64,000 nucleotides of DNA. It comes from DSVZ01 sp964568145. GTDB taxonomy: Bacteria; Verrucomicrobiota; Verrucomicrobiia; Limisphaerales; J093. Below, one piece after another: positions 1 to 8,660 of this stretch (its first letter is position 1; each line of letters begins with the position of its first letter). The notes beneath the pieces are model-generated. The model saw nothing but the letters and a program-made list of their open reading frames with translations, was not told the DNA's origin and did no database searches. The position numbers and the translations under genes are program-made. The DNA lies in the NCBI GenBank assembly GCA_964568145.1, contig CAZMOZ010000002.1, forward strand, positions 1-64,000. Direction: 5' to 3'.

Positions 1-90
1 CCACCACTCTAAATCACCCGAAGATTTGTCTAGACTTCGGGGAGCACCTCAAGCATCCGGCAACGGCAGATTTTTTCGCTGCTGCGCCGC

Positions 91-939
91 TTGGTCGCAG
101 AGCGCGGCTCGCAATTGGTGGTGGCGACCCATTCCGAGGTGATTTTCGACGAGTGTGAATATGACCAGATCGTGGCGTTCCTCGACCCGCGCGTCGGCCC
201 CCTCGCCTCTCAGACGGACAAGACGCAGGTCAAGAAGTCGTTACAAGACATCACCAACGCCGACTATCTGGTGGCCGAGCAGCGCAAGCGCGTCCTCTAT
301 GTCGAGGATTTCACCGACCTCGACATCCTGACGGCCTGGGCCAACGTCGTGCGCCCACCCGTGGCGGCGTTGCTGGGTGAAGCGTTCGTCAAGCATATCG
401 GCAACGCGGTCGGCGATGCGCGCAAACACTTTCACGGATTAAAAGCCGCCATCCCCGACCTGAGAGGTTGCGTCTTGATTGATCAAACCGCGGTTGGACT
501 GGAGGCCCATCCCGCCCTCCAGGAGAGGATGTGGCAGCGGCGGGAGATCGAGAACTACCTGATGCATCCAGCAGCGTTGCGACGGCTTTGCACGAAACTC
601 GTGACACAGGAGATGGAACTCTTCGGCGCCCGCGCCGCCGACACGGCGGATGAACTGCGGCGCAAGCGCATGACGGCGGACGACTACGAGAATCCTCTTG
701 GTGACAGCGCCACCCTGAAGGAAATCCGGGGCAGCGCCTTCTTGGAGGAGTTCTTCCGGGATTTCTTCAAAGGATTTCGGCTCTACAATGCGATGCCGAA
801 GCGGGAATTCTACCAAATCGCTGCCGAGATGAAGCTGGAGGAGGTCCACCCTGAAGTGTTGGACGTGCTCGATGCGATTGGAGAAACCCTGAGAGGCCAA
901 ACTCGCCTGGAGAACGGGGCGGAGCACGAAAATGCCTGA
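91..939 (+). CDS. N-terminally truncated AAA/OLD-type ATPase with TOPRIM-like C-terminal part
   Basis: The 282-residue product begins with LVVATHSEVIFDE, which looks like the end of an ABC/SMC-type ATPase domain (H-loop). A TOPRIM-like part follows with the acidic motif YVEDFTD (about residues 70-76), GCVLIDQ and RREIENYL, typical of OLD-like nucleases and related ATP-dependent endonucleases. The Walker A and B portions expected upstream are missing: in the same frame there are stops at bases 10-12 and 31-33. Remnant coding, apparently shifted in frame, is visible around 45-90. The TTG at 91 is therefore only the start of the longest open frame, and the gene is probably a 5'-deleted remnant. 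It overlaps the next gene by 8 bp, so the two were probably co-transcribed. An OLD-like ATPase beside a Res-like helicase suggests a former defence locus; that function is inference. Confidence 0.6.
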   Translation: MVAERGSQLVVATHSEVIFDECEYDQIVAFLDPRVGPLASQTDKTQVKKSLQDITNADYLVAEQRKRVLYVEDFTDLDILTAWANVVRPPVAALLGEAFVKHIGNAVGDARKHFHGLKAAIPDLRGCVLIDQTAVGLEAHPALQERMWQRREIENYLMHPAALRRLCTKLVTQEMELFGARAADTADELRRKRMTADDYENPLGDSATLKEIRGSAFLEEFFRDFFKGFRLYNAMPKREFYQIAAEMKLEEVHPEVLDVLDAIGETLRGQTRLENGAEHENA

Positions 940-2902
940 ACCGATCGTCAACCTTGCCGCCCTGGAACCGCTGTTCGCGCCCCATGAAGAGCCGAACCGG
1001 CATCGGGCCCGGGCACAGGACGACCAGCCGGCGCAGGTCAAGACGGGCCGCCGCCCCTCCAAAATCATCATTGCCCAGACGCTGCGCTCGCACGTGAAGG
1101 CGTGGCGCGAGACGGATTATCCGGGCGCCTCCGACACCACGCGGGAGTTGCTGCACCACTGGTTCGAGCGGGACCATCTGAGGGACGCGCCGGACGGCAG
1201 CCGGGTACCGTTCCGCTACTATTTTTGCCAGCGGGAGGCGATTGAGACGCTGATTTACCTCTACGAAGTGCGCGGCCTCCGCGCGCTGGCCAGCCTCGTG
1301 GCCGAGTTTGGCGGGCCGGACGCGGAAACGGCGGCGCTGGGCATGAACCCGGAGGACGACCGCTGGGCAAAGTATGCCTTCAAGCTGGCCACGGGCGCGG
1401 GCAAGACGAAGGTGATGAGCCTGGCCATCGTGTGGAGCTACTTTCACGCCCTGCGCGAGAGCGATTCGCCGCTGGCGAAACATTTCGTGGTCCTCGCGCC
1501 CAACCTGACGGTCTTCGAGCGGCTCAAGATGGATTTCAAACCGGCGGAAGGCGGGCCGGACATCTTCGACAAAGACCCGCTCATTCCGGTGGCGTGGCGC
1601 GGGGATTGGAATCTGTCCGTCGTGTTGCAGGACGAGGCCAGCGGCGCGGCCACGGGCGGGACGCTTTACCTGACCAACATCCACCGCCTTTACGACCCGA
1701 GCGAGCGCAGGCAACGCGAGCCGGAGACCTACGATTGGGTCGGCCCGGCGGTGTCGAAGGCGAAGGCGCTGGACACGGGCGCGGCGTTGCGCCAGCGCAT
1801 CACGGGCCACGCGCGCGTGATGGTGCTGAACGACGAGGCGCATCATTTGTGGGACGCCGGTTCGGCATGGAATGACGCGATTCGATTTCTGCATGAAACG
1901 ATAGCCGCTCGCAATGGAAGTGGCTTGGTGGCGCAATTGGATTTCTCGGCGACGCCGAAGGACAACAAGGGTCAGATTTTCCAGCACGTCGTCTGTGACG
2001 CGCCGCTGGGCGAGGCGGTGGACGCGGGCATCGTCAAGACACCGGTCATCGGCCGCGGCAAGCGGTGGGCGCAGCGCGTGAGCCGCGACGCCTCCGAGCG
2101 ATTTCAGGAACAATTGATGATCGGCTACGCCCGCTGGCTGAAGTCGAAGGAGGAATGGGCCAGGAGCGGCAAGAAACCGGTGCTGTTCGTGATGACCGAA
2201 GACACCACGGCCGCCGACCAGATCGCGCGCCGGTTGAACACCGATCCGCTTTTCGCGGAGTTGAACGGCAAGACCACGAACCTGCACACCAACCTGAAGG
2301 GAAGGATCCAGTGGATCGGCGGGCGGCGGCACGGCTATCCGGTGTTTGAGGAGAGCGAGAGCGACATCAGCGACGAGGATTTGCAGGCGCTGCGCGAGTT
2401 GTCGCGGCAGATTGACTCCGACCAGAACCCGTATGCCTGCATCGTCTCGGTGTTGATGCTGCGCGAGGGCTGGGACGTGCGGAACGTGACGACCATTGTG
2501 CCGCTGCGGCCCTACACCTCCAAGGCGAACATCCTGCCGGAGCAAACGCTGGGGCGCGGTCTGCGCCGGATGACACCGCCGGGCGAAGCGGCGGAACTGG
2601 TGACGACGGTGGAGCATCCGGCGTTTGTGAGCCTTTACCAGCAGGAGCTGGAACAAGAGGGCTTGTTCATCGAGACGATTGACGTCGAGCATGTCCCCAA
2701 GACGACCGTCACGATCTTTCCCGACAAGGAGCACAAGGACTTCGCCAAGCTGGAGATCGTGTTGCCCGAGGTCAGCGCCGGCTTCAGCCGCAAGGCGACC
2801 CTGGAAGGGCTGACGCTGGACGACGTGCGCCAACAGTTCGCGCGCTACCGTCCGCTGCCGGTGGGCGAGCCGCGCACGGAGGAAGTTCCCTACGAAGGCT
2901 GA
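932..2902 (+). CDS. Type III restriction Res-like superfamily 2 helicase, N-terminal portion (cut by in-frame TGA)
   Basis: The 656-residue product has the SF2 helicase core of type III restriction (Res) and related DEAD/DEAH proteins. Walker A is TGAGKT (residues about 154-159), the DEAH box is NDEAHH (300-305), motif III is DFSATPKDN, and motifs V-VI are REGWDVRNV and TLGRGLRRM. Such proteins normally continue into a C-terminal nuclease domain. Here the frame ends at TGA 2900-2902 and the same frame then stays open for another 474 codons. This product is thus the front part of a protein split by one nonsense codon. The helicase motifs look intact, so the N-terminal part may still fold. The start ATG overlaps the upstream gene. 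The family is clear; a restriction or defence role is inferred. Confidence 0.85.
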   Translation: MPEPIVNLAALEPLFAPHEEPNRHRARAQDDQPAQVKTGRRPSKIIIAQTLRSHVKAWRETDYPGASDTTRELLHHWFERDHLRDAPDGSRVPFRYYFCQREAIETLIYLYEVRGLRALASLVAEFGGPDAETAALGMNPEDDRWAKYAFKLATGAGKTKVMSLAIVWSYFHALRESDSPLAKHFVVLAPNLTVFERLKMDFKPAEGGPDIFDKDPLIPVAWRGDWNLSVVLQDEASGAATGGTLYLTNIHRLYDPSERRQREPETYDWVGPAVSKAKALDTGAALRQRITGHARVMVLNDEAHHLWDAGSAWNDAIRFLHETIAARNGSGLVAQLDFSATPKDNKGQIFQHVVCDAPLGEAVDAGIVKTPVIGRGKRWAQRVSRDASERFQEQLMIGYARWLKSKEEWARSGKKPVLFVMTEDTTAADQIARRLNTDPLFAELNGKTTNLHTNLKGRIQWIGGRRHGYPVFEESESDISDEDLQALRELSRQIDSDQNPYACIVSVLMLREGWDVRNVTTIVPLRPYTSKANILPEQTLGRGLRRMTPPGEAAELVTTVEHPAFVSLYQQELEQEGLFIETIDVEHVPKTTVTIFPDKEHKDFAKLEIVLPEVSAGFSRKATLEGLTLDDVRQQFARYRPLPVGEPRTEEVPYEG

Positions 2903-2905
2903 CCT

Positions 2906-4330
2906 TTGATCACCGATGAAGTTATCGAGCAAATGACGATTCGCTTGCCGCTTCTGGAGAACGGCATCGGCGCGATTTCGTTCTACCGCGAAGAACTGGA
3001 ATACATCGCGGGCTTGAAGGGAACGCACGCGATCCTTGCACCGCTTTTGGAAACCTTCCTCACGGAAATTCTTTTTGAGAAGCCGCTAACTCTGTTTGAT
3101 CCAGCCTTGCTTGGCCGAATCGCTGATGCTGACGTGCGCGAGCATGTTCGGGCAACGTTTGTGCCGCTGATTCTGAAGCGCACGACCATCAAGGAACAGC
3201 GGCGAACCGGTGGTTCTGGCCGCTCGGTCGCGTCGTGGAAACCGTTTCAGGTTACACACTCCGTAACGCATCCCGCCGTGCCGGCTGCGCGGACGCTGTT
3301 CAATCTTGTGCCCTGCAACCGAGACCTGGAGGTGGCGATGAGCCAGTTCCTGGACCGCGCGCCGGACGTGGCGGCGTTCTGCAAGAACGCCGGGCCGCAG
3401 GCGCTTCGGGTGGATTACCTGAGCAGCAACGGACAACTGGCATTCTACACGTCGGACTTCCTGGTCCGCCTGCGTTCGGGCCGTTGCGTTTTGCTGGAGA
3501 CGAAAGGGCGCGTGGACAGGGACGTGCCGCTGAAGGCGCGCGCCGCCGTGGCGTGGTGCAAGGCCGCGTCGAACGAGCAGGTCCAGTGGGATTATCTCTA
3601 TGCGCCGCAGGAGACGTTCGAGGCGTTCAGCGACGACCGGCTCGACGCCTTGATGCGAAGCTGCAGGCCGGCGTTGCAGGATTTGCTGGACGAGGCCGTC
3701 GAGCCGCAACTGACGCTGGCGTTCGGCGAGGTGCGGTCGGACGAGACGGAGGCGTTCATCAGCAAGGCGGACTTCGCGGCGCTGCCGCCCGCACACCAGA
3801 AGATGGTTCGGCAGGCGATCGGTCTGTTTCAGTTTCTAAAGAAGAAGGCCGGGCAATCGCTTGCGCCGGTGTTCACGCCATTGCTCGGTCCGCTTGACGA
3901 GGCGGCCCGCGCGGTCCTGTTACAGCGCCTCGGCCCCGATGTCCCGACGGAGCGCGAGACGCAGCGGGGGTTTTTCGAGCCGGACGCGCGCGGCCTGCCG
4001 AAGCACGCGGCCGAAATGTATCAGCGGCGCGGGAGGGATTTGAGGCGGACGCTGGTTGATCACAACGGTGCGAGTCCAATCGGATTGCTGCGCTGGTGTC
4101 TGCAATTCGCGGGCGAAACCACCGGGCCAGTCAACGGAATCTTTGGCGTCGTCCGGCAACGCTTCAACGGCTTGCCGCAGGAACTCTATCAGCTCGTCAC
4201 CAGCATCAACACCTTCCGCAACGACTATGTGGCCCACCAGAACAAGGAACTGACGGGTGCGACGCTGGCGCGCCAGGCGCTGGCCGAGTGGGCAGGCGGC
4301 CTGCGGCGGATTTGGAGATTGCATGGCTGA
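2906..4330 (+). CDS. C-terminal portion of the Res-like protein: PD-(D/E)XK nuclease plus HEPN-like tail
   Basis: This 474-residue frame continues the helicase frame after the TGA at 2900-2902; the TTG at 2906 is a nominal start. It contains a PD-(D/E)XK nuclease signature, YTSDFLVRL followed by VLLETKG (Asp184, Glu198, Lys200), as in Res C-terminal domains. The last 100 residues are helical and carry RNDYVAH (Arg438 to His444), which fits the RX4-6H motif of HEPN domains. Reading through the stop would give about 1130 residues in total, close to the size of intact Res-like proteins. Either the gene was inactivated recently or two polypeptides are made. The nuclease call is well supported; HEPN is a motif-based suggestion. 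Confidence 0.75.
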   Translation: MITDEVIEQMTIRLPLLENGIGAISFYREELEYIAGLKGTHAILAPLLETFLTEILFEKPLTLFDPALLGRIADADVREHVRATFVPLILKRTTIKEQRRTGGSGRSVASWKPFQVTHSVTHPAVPAARTLFNLVPCNRDLEVAMSQFLDRAPDVAAFCKNAGPQALRVDYLSSNGQLAFYTSDFLVRLRSGRCVLLETKGRVDRDVPLKARAAVAWCKAASNEQVQWDYLYAPQETFEAFSDDRLDALMRSCRPALQDLLDEAVEPQLTLAFGEVRSDETEAFISKADFAALPPAHQKMVRQAIGLFQFLKKKAGQSLAPVFTPLLGPLDEAARAVLLQRLGPDVPTERETQRGFFEPDARGLPKHAAEMYQRRGRDLRRTLVDHNGASPIGLLRWCLQFAGETTGPVNGIFGVVRQRFNGLPQELYQLVTSINTFRNDYVAHQNKELTGATLARQALAEWAGGLRRIWRLHG

Positions 4331-4457
4331 TGCCCGGGTCACGCGTTCGGGTTAAAAACGCTCCCGGGGGCTCAGTTCTCACGAGGTTTTTCCATCCCCT
4401 TTCACACCTGCTTGCCGTGGCTTGCGAGCCGAAATGTTGCTGTGCGCCCCCGCCAGC

Positions 4458-6242
4458 CTACACCGGCAGCAACAGGGTGACGGTGGTGCCGAAACCGGGG
4501 CGGGAGGCGAGGTGAATCTTCCCCCGGTGGGCCTCGATCACGCGCGCGGTGATGACCAGCCCCAGGCCGGCGCCGCGCGGCTTGGTGGTGTCGAGCGGGG
4601 AACGGAAGGCGCGCTGCCGCTGCTCTGGCGTCATGCCGTGTCCGGTGTCGCGGACGATGATCGCCACGTGGGTGGCGCGGGGGTTGCGCGGCGGCAACCG
4701 CACCGCCCGGGTGGTGAGGGTGAGCCGCCCGCCGTCGGGCATGGCCTCCGCCGCGTTGAGGGTGAGGTTGAGCAGGGCCTGCTCGAGCTGGGCCGGGTCG
4801 GCCATGACCAGCGGCAGGTCTGCGTCCAGCCGGGTGACGAACTCGACGTTCTGCTGCCGGAGCTTGTGGCGCGTGAGCAGGGTCAGGTCGGTGATGAGCT
4901 GGTTGATCCGCACCGGGCCAAAGCGCGGTTCGCTTTGGCGGGCGAAATCGAGCACGTGCTCCACGATGCGGTTCAAGTGCGCCATTTTCGCGGCGAAGAC
5001 AGCCACGTCGCGGGCGCGCGGGTCCGATTCGGGAAACCGCAGGTCCAGCGAGTGAAAGAGCATCTGCATCACGGTGAGCGGATTGCGGATTTCGTGGGCG
5101 ACCTCGGCGGCGAGCAGGCCCAGCACCGAGAGCTGTTCCTGGCGGCGCAGTTGCTCCTCGGTATCCACGAGCCGCTCGTACAAGCGCGCCTTTTCGAGGG
5201 CGAGGGCGGACAGATCGGCGAAGGCGGCGAGGACCTGGATTTCCTCGTTGGAAAAGCTGTGCGGGGCGCCGGTGTACACGTTGAGTGCGCCGATGGCCGC
5301 GCCGCGATAGGTCAGCGGCACGCTGAGCAGCGACACCAGCCCTTCCCGGCGGGCGATCTCGACATGCTGGTAACGACTGGAGGTCTGGACGTTTTCGACC
5401 TGCAGCGGCTTGCGGCGGCGCACCACGCTGCCCAGCAGGCTGTCCGCCACGCTGAGCCGGGGTTTGTTCAAGTAGGCCGGGCCGGCGCCGAAGCTGGCGT
5501 GGAGGTCCAGCCACTCCCGGCTGTCATCGAGCAGGAGCAGCGACACCAGTTTCGCGCCCATCAACCGGCCGGCCTCCCGGGTGATGGTCTGGAGGGCATC
5601 GTCGAGGTTGACCGGGGAATTCACGGTCTGGCCGACCTTGACGAGCGTCTCGAACCAGCGCGCCTTGAGCCGCAGTTGCTCGTACAGCCAGGTGTTGTGA
5701 ATGACCGCCGCGGCCTGCACGGCCAGTTCCGTGAGCAACGCCTCGTCGGCCGCGGTGAACGCGTCCGGGCGGTCGGAATCCACGTTCAGCACGCCGCGCA
5801 CCTCGCCGCGCACCTCGAGCGGCACCGCCAGCTCGGAACGCACCTCGGGCCGGACCATGATGTAGCGCGGGTCCGCGGCCACGTCGGCCACGCGGGCGGG
5901 CTGGCCGGTGCGGGCCACCCAGCCGGTGATGCCTTCGCCGGGCTTGAGCCGGAGCCGGAGCGCCTCGGGCGGCAGACCGCAGGCGGCCTGAATTTCGAGA
6001 AGCTGCGTGGTGGGGTTCAGCAACACGACCGAACCGCTGGCCGCGCGCATGACCCGCACGGCCTCGCGGATGATGAGTTCGAGCGCCTCCTGCGGCTCGA
6101 GCGTGGAATGGATGACCTGGCTGACCGGGTACAGCAGGGTCAGCCGCTCCAGCCGGGCGGCCAGCTCGTCACGGCTTTCGAGGTTTTCGGGCACGTCGTG
6201 TTCGTTTGGTTTCGTACTGCGGTGGAAGTACGGTTTCGTCAA
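4458..6242 (-). CDS. Soluble GAF-GAF sensor histidine kinase
   Basis: The 594-residue protein has two GAF domains in tandem (about residues 30-190 and 205-360). A short coiled coil follows, then a HisKA dimerisation domain with AHEIRNPLT (His383) and an HATPase_c domain with N box LNLTLNAAEAM, G1 DTGHGM and G2 GAGLGL. No membrane segment or signal peptide is seen, so it should be a cytoplasmic kinase sensing a small ligand or redox state through the GAF domains. No response regulator lies next to it. The nominal start is TTG at 6242; a start further in is possible because the first 25 residues are not conserved-looking. It is convergent with the nuclease gene and is followed upstream by the LptF/G-like gene on the same strand. 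Confidence 0.9.
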   Translation of the reverse strand: MTKPYFHRSTKPNEHDVPENLESRDELAARLERLTLLYPVSQVIHSTLEPQEALELIIREAVRVMRAASGSVVLLNPTTQLLEIQAACGLPPEALRLRLKPGEGITGWVARTGQPARVADVAADPRYIMVRPEVRSELAVPLEVRGEVRGVLNVDSDRPDAFTAADEALLTELAVQAAAVIHNTWLYEQLRLKARWFETLVKVGQTVNSPVNLDDALQTITREAGRLMGAKLVSLLLLDDSREWLDLHASFGAGPAYLNKPRLSVADSLLGSVVRRRKPLQVENVQTSSRYQHVEIARREGLVSLLSVPLTYRGAAIGALNVYTGAPHSFSNEEIQVLAAFADLSALALEKARLYERLVDTEEQLRRQEQLSVLGLLAAEVAHEIRNPLTVMQMLFHSLDLRFPESDPRARDVAVFAAKMAHLNRIVEHVLDFARQSEPRFGPVRINQLITDLTLLTRHKLRQQNVEFVTRLDADLPLVMADPAQLEQALLNLTLNAAEAMPDGGRLTLTTRAVRLPPRNPRATHVAIIVRDTGHGMTPEQRQRAFRSPLDTTKPRGAGLGLVITARVIEAHRGKIHLASRPGFGTTVTLLLPV

Positions 6243-6309
6243 GCCGCGCGCCTGCGCCAGCCAGGCAACTCATTTAACACTTCACCCATTTAACCGGCCC
6301 TCAGCCGCC

Positions 6310-7431
6310 TCACCGCACCCGCCAGACCAGGGCCAGGCTGCTCAGACCAAAAACCATGTGGGGCAGCCAGGCCGCGACCCACGCCGGCAGGTAGCCGCCC
6401 ATGCCCAGCGCCAGCGAAAGCCATTGCGTGAAGAAGAATCCAAACACGAGAAAGATGCTCACCGCCACGCCGGCAAAGACGTTGCGCCGCCCGCTGGGCG
6501 CGCCAAACGGGATGGCCATGAGCACCACCACCAGGCTGATCCACGGCTCGGCCAGCCGCCCGTGGAACTGCGTCTCCAGTTTGCGCCGGGCGGCGGGGGG
6601 CAGGCTGGGATGCAGGTCCTGGTACTCGCGGATTTCACGGAGGGACAGGCGGGCGCGCTTGGCGGCGCGGGCGCCCTGCAGCGCGGCGAAGCGCAGCTCG
6701 GTGTTGATCTGGGACGGGGTTTCGCTCAGCTCGAGCAGTTCGAGCTGGTTGGTCTCGCTGGTCTCCCATTGCGGCTCCGGCCAGGGGGTGAAGAAAAGCT
6801 GTCGCACGCCGTGGAACATCCAGGCGCCGTTCGTGTGCATGCCGAACTGCGCCGTGATGCGCCGGCGCATGCCGTTTTCCAACTCCCAGTCCACGTTGGC
6901 GTTCCACATCGCGCCGGTGTCGCGGTCGTACAGGCCGATGTTCCAGAGCCGGCGGTGGCGTTCGTTGTGGAAGGCCACGTTGCGCTGCCAGCGGGCGCGC
7001 TTCGAGCCTTCCGCGCCGGCCTCGTGGCGGTTCAGGACGCGCTCGCCCAGTTCCTGGCCGCGCGGCACCCAGATTTCGTTCAGGGCGAAGATCATTCCGC
7101 TGAACGCCAGCCCCACGCCGAAGTACGGCAGACACGCCCGCCACAGGCTCACGCCGGCCGCGCGCAGGGCCGTGAGCTCGTTGTGCCGCGCGTGGTGCGA
7201 CAGCGCGTACAGCAGGGCCAGCAGCAACGCCACCGGGCTAATGGTGACGAACACCTCCGGCAGCATCAGCACGTAGTACTCGACCAGGTCGCGGGGTGTG
7301 AGCCGGGAGGCCTGAAACTTCTCGAGGTCACCCAGCAGGTCGAAGGAAATCCAGAAGACCAGAAAGCCGCCCAGGCCATAGGCCAGCGGCACCAGCAGCT
7401 CGCGCAAAAGGTAGCGGTCCAGCAACCGCAT
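6310..7431 (-). CDS. LptF/LptG-family permease (YjgP/YjgQ)
   Basis: The 373-residue integral membrane protein starts MRLLDRYLLREL, the usual start of LptF/LptG permeases, and has three N-terminal and three C-terminal hydrophobic segments around a periplasmic domain. The motifs HNELTALRAAGVS and EPWISLVVVLMAIPFG are typical of the family. LptF and LptG form the inner-membrane part of the LptB2FG transporter that extracts lipopolysaccharide. Only one such gene is present here, so F or G cannot be assigned. The ATG at 7431 was chosen because the frame upstream of it (to 7833) lies in repeat DNA and lacks family-like sequence. Confidence 0.9.
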   Translation of the reverse strand: MRLLDRYLLRELLVPLAYGLGGFLVFWISFDLLGDLEKFQASRLTPRDLVEYYVLMLPEVFVTISPVALLLALLYALSHHARHNELTALRAAGVSLWRACLPYFGVGLAFSGMIFALNEIWVPRGQELGERVLNRHEAGAEGSKRARWQRNVAFHNERHRRLWNIGLYDRDTGAMWNANVDWELENGMRRRITAQFGMHTNGAWMFHGVRQLFFTPWPEPQWETSETNQLELLELSETPSQINTELRFAALQGARAAKRARLSLREIREYQDLHPSLPPAARRKLETQFHGRLAEPWISLVVVLMAIPFGAPSGRRNVFAGVAVSIFLVFGFFFTQWLSLALGMGGYLPAWVAAWLPHMVFGLSSLALVWRVR

Positions 7432-7948
7432 CAAGACCGAAGTGTTCCCGCCGTGGATGGTGAAGTCGAGCCCGGACTCCATCCCCGCGGCTCCGGGAGC
7501 GCATCTCAATTTTGCGCCGACAGTATCGCCTGTTGAGGTGGCGGCCGGCTTCCAGCCCGGCGGTTGTGTGCGAACGGCACCCTGCGAGCAGCGTGTCTGA
7601 CGCGGGTTCCGGGCGGCAAGATGCCGCCCTTTACGGCAGCCAGGGATGGCTGCCGCTACCCCCGCGGCGTCCGGCCGTTTCGCTCGGCTGCAAAAAGTGC
7701 GCTGCGCCCCGGCTGCAGGCATCCCCCGCCGGACCGGGAAACCTGGCTCGCTGGCGGACACGAATGCCTGTCGCCCGCCCCGGCAGCCGAGACGGGTGCG
7801 GCCGCCGGAACCACGCAGCCGCGGGCGCCCCACGCCTGGGATTTCCGTTCCGACCGCCTGAGCGGCCGAGGAAGATTAGGGGAGATAAAAAGCGCTCCCC
7901 GATTCGCCATCCGTGGCGAAGGGCTGTAATGTATCGCGTCATTTGTTC
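7432..7948. repeat. Intergenic region with composite repeat E (copy 1, about 7499-7710)
   Basis: No gene is seen here. Bases 7499-7710 align end to end with 50783-50996 and, in inverse orientation, with 25464-25602. Shared landmarks in order are GCGCATCTCAATT, GCGGCCGGCTTCCAGCCCGG, GGGCGGCAAGATGCCGCCC, a GGCAGCC/GGCTGCC hairpin and GGCGTCCGGCC. It is a chain of short hairpins about 210 bp long. The rest of the gap (7711-7948) is GC-rich with no recognisable element. Confidence 0.75.
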
Positions 7949-8551
7949 ATGCTGACCTTCTGTTGTTGGGCCGTGGCGGGGCTGGCCGCCGGCGTCGTCT
8001 GGGCTTCGTTCTTCGAGTGGGCGCTGCACCGCTTTGTCATGCACCGGCCGGTCGGGCCGTTTCGTTATCCGTTCGAACGGCACACGCTGGTGCACCACCG
8101 CGTCTTCAAGGCGGACGCCACGTACCACTTGTGCGATCCCCGCGACAAGAAGACGATTCCCATGGCATGGTGGAACGGGCCGGCCCTGGTGGCGGTGTCC
8201 GCGCTGCCGTTTCTGACAGTGGCGGCGGTGCTCGGCCAGTGGGGACTGGCCGTGGGCGCGGGGGCGGCGTTCGCGGGCTACTACGCCGCTTACGAGTATC
8301 TGCACTGGTGCATGCACCTGCCCCGGCGGCGAATCGTGGAACGTTCGGGCGTGTTCTTCCGGCTTAATGGCCATCACCTGCTGCATCACCGCTACCAGCA
8401 CAAGAACTTCAACGTGGTTCTGCCCCTGGCCGACCTGTGCCTGGGCACGCTGCTCCGGCGGTCCAAGGTGCGTTTCCGGCAGGCGGAAGGTCCGTCCGTG
8501 CCGGATGTGCAGCCCCGGCTGGTCGCTTCCGGCCTCCCGCGGGCGGGGTAG
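7949..8551 (+). CDS. Fatty acid hydroxylase superfamily membrane protein
   Basis: The 200-residue hydrophobic protein has the eight-histidine di-iron signature of the fatty acid hydroxylase/sterol desaturase superfamily: EWALHRFVMH, HTLVHHR, YEYLHWCMH, and HHLLHHRYQHKNFNVV near the end. Members oxidise lipids or carotenoids within membranes; the substrate cannot be told from sequence. The ATG at 7949 places the first hydrophobic segment at the N terminus. A GTG at 7913 would add 12 residues and cannot be excluded. It stands alone between the lptF-like gene (opposite strand) and cimA. Confidence 0.8.
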   Translation: MLTFCCWAVAGLAAGVVWASFFEWALHRFVMHRPVGPFRYPFERHTLVHHRVFKADATYHLCDPRDKKTIPMAWWNGPALVAVSALPFLTVAAVLGQWGLAVGAGAAFAGYYAAYEYLHWCMHLPRRRIVERSGVFFRLNGHHLLHHRYQHKNFNVVLPLADLCLGTLLRRSKVRFRQAEGPSVPDVQPRLVASGLPRAG

Positions 8552-8660
8552 GCCGTCCGGCGCCTTCCGCTGATTTTCCAGGCTGGCGTTCCGGCCGGGG
8601 GTTTATTTTTGCGGCCCGGCGCGGTTTGGCCTACAAACACCCCGCACGGAACCGGTTTTC

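Noticed and set aside
767..3028. 753-codon open frame on the minus strand, and other long antisense frames such as 20129-22159, 8631-10220 and 16113-18086
   Set aside because: They lie opposite genes with clear family motifs, are rich in Arg/Ala/Gly/His as expected for shadow frames in GC-rich DNA, and contain no recognisable domain.
6007..7536. 509-codon plus-strand frame opposite the LptF/LptG gene
   Set aside because: The minus-strand frame has membrane helices and family motifs; the plus-strand frame is low-complexity and spans a gene boundary.
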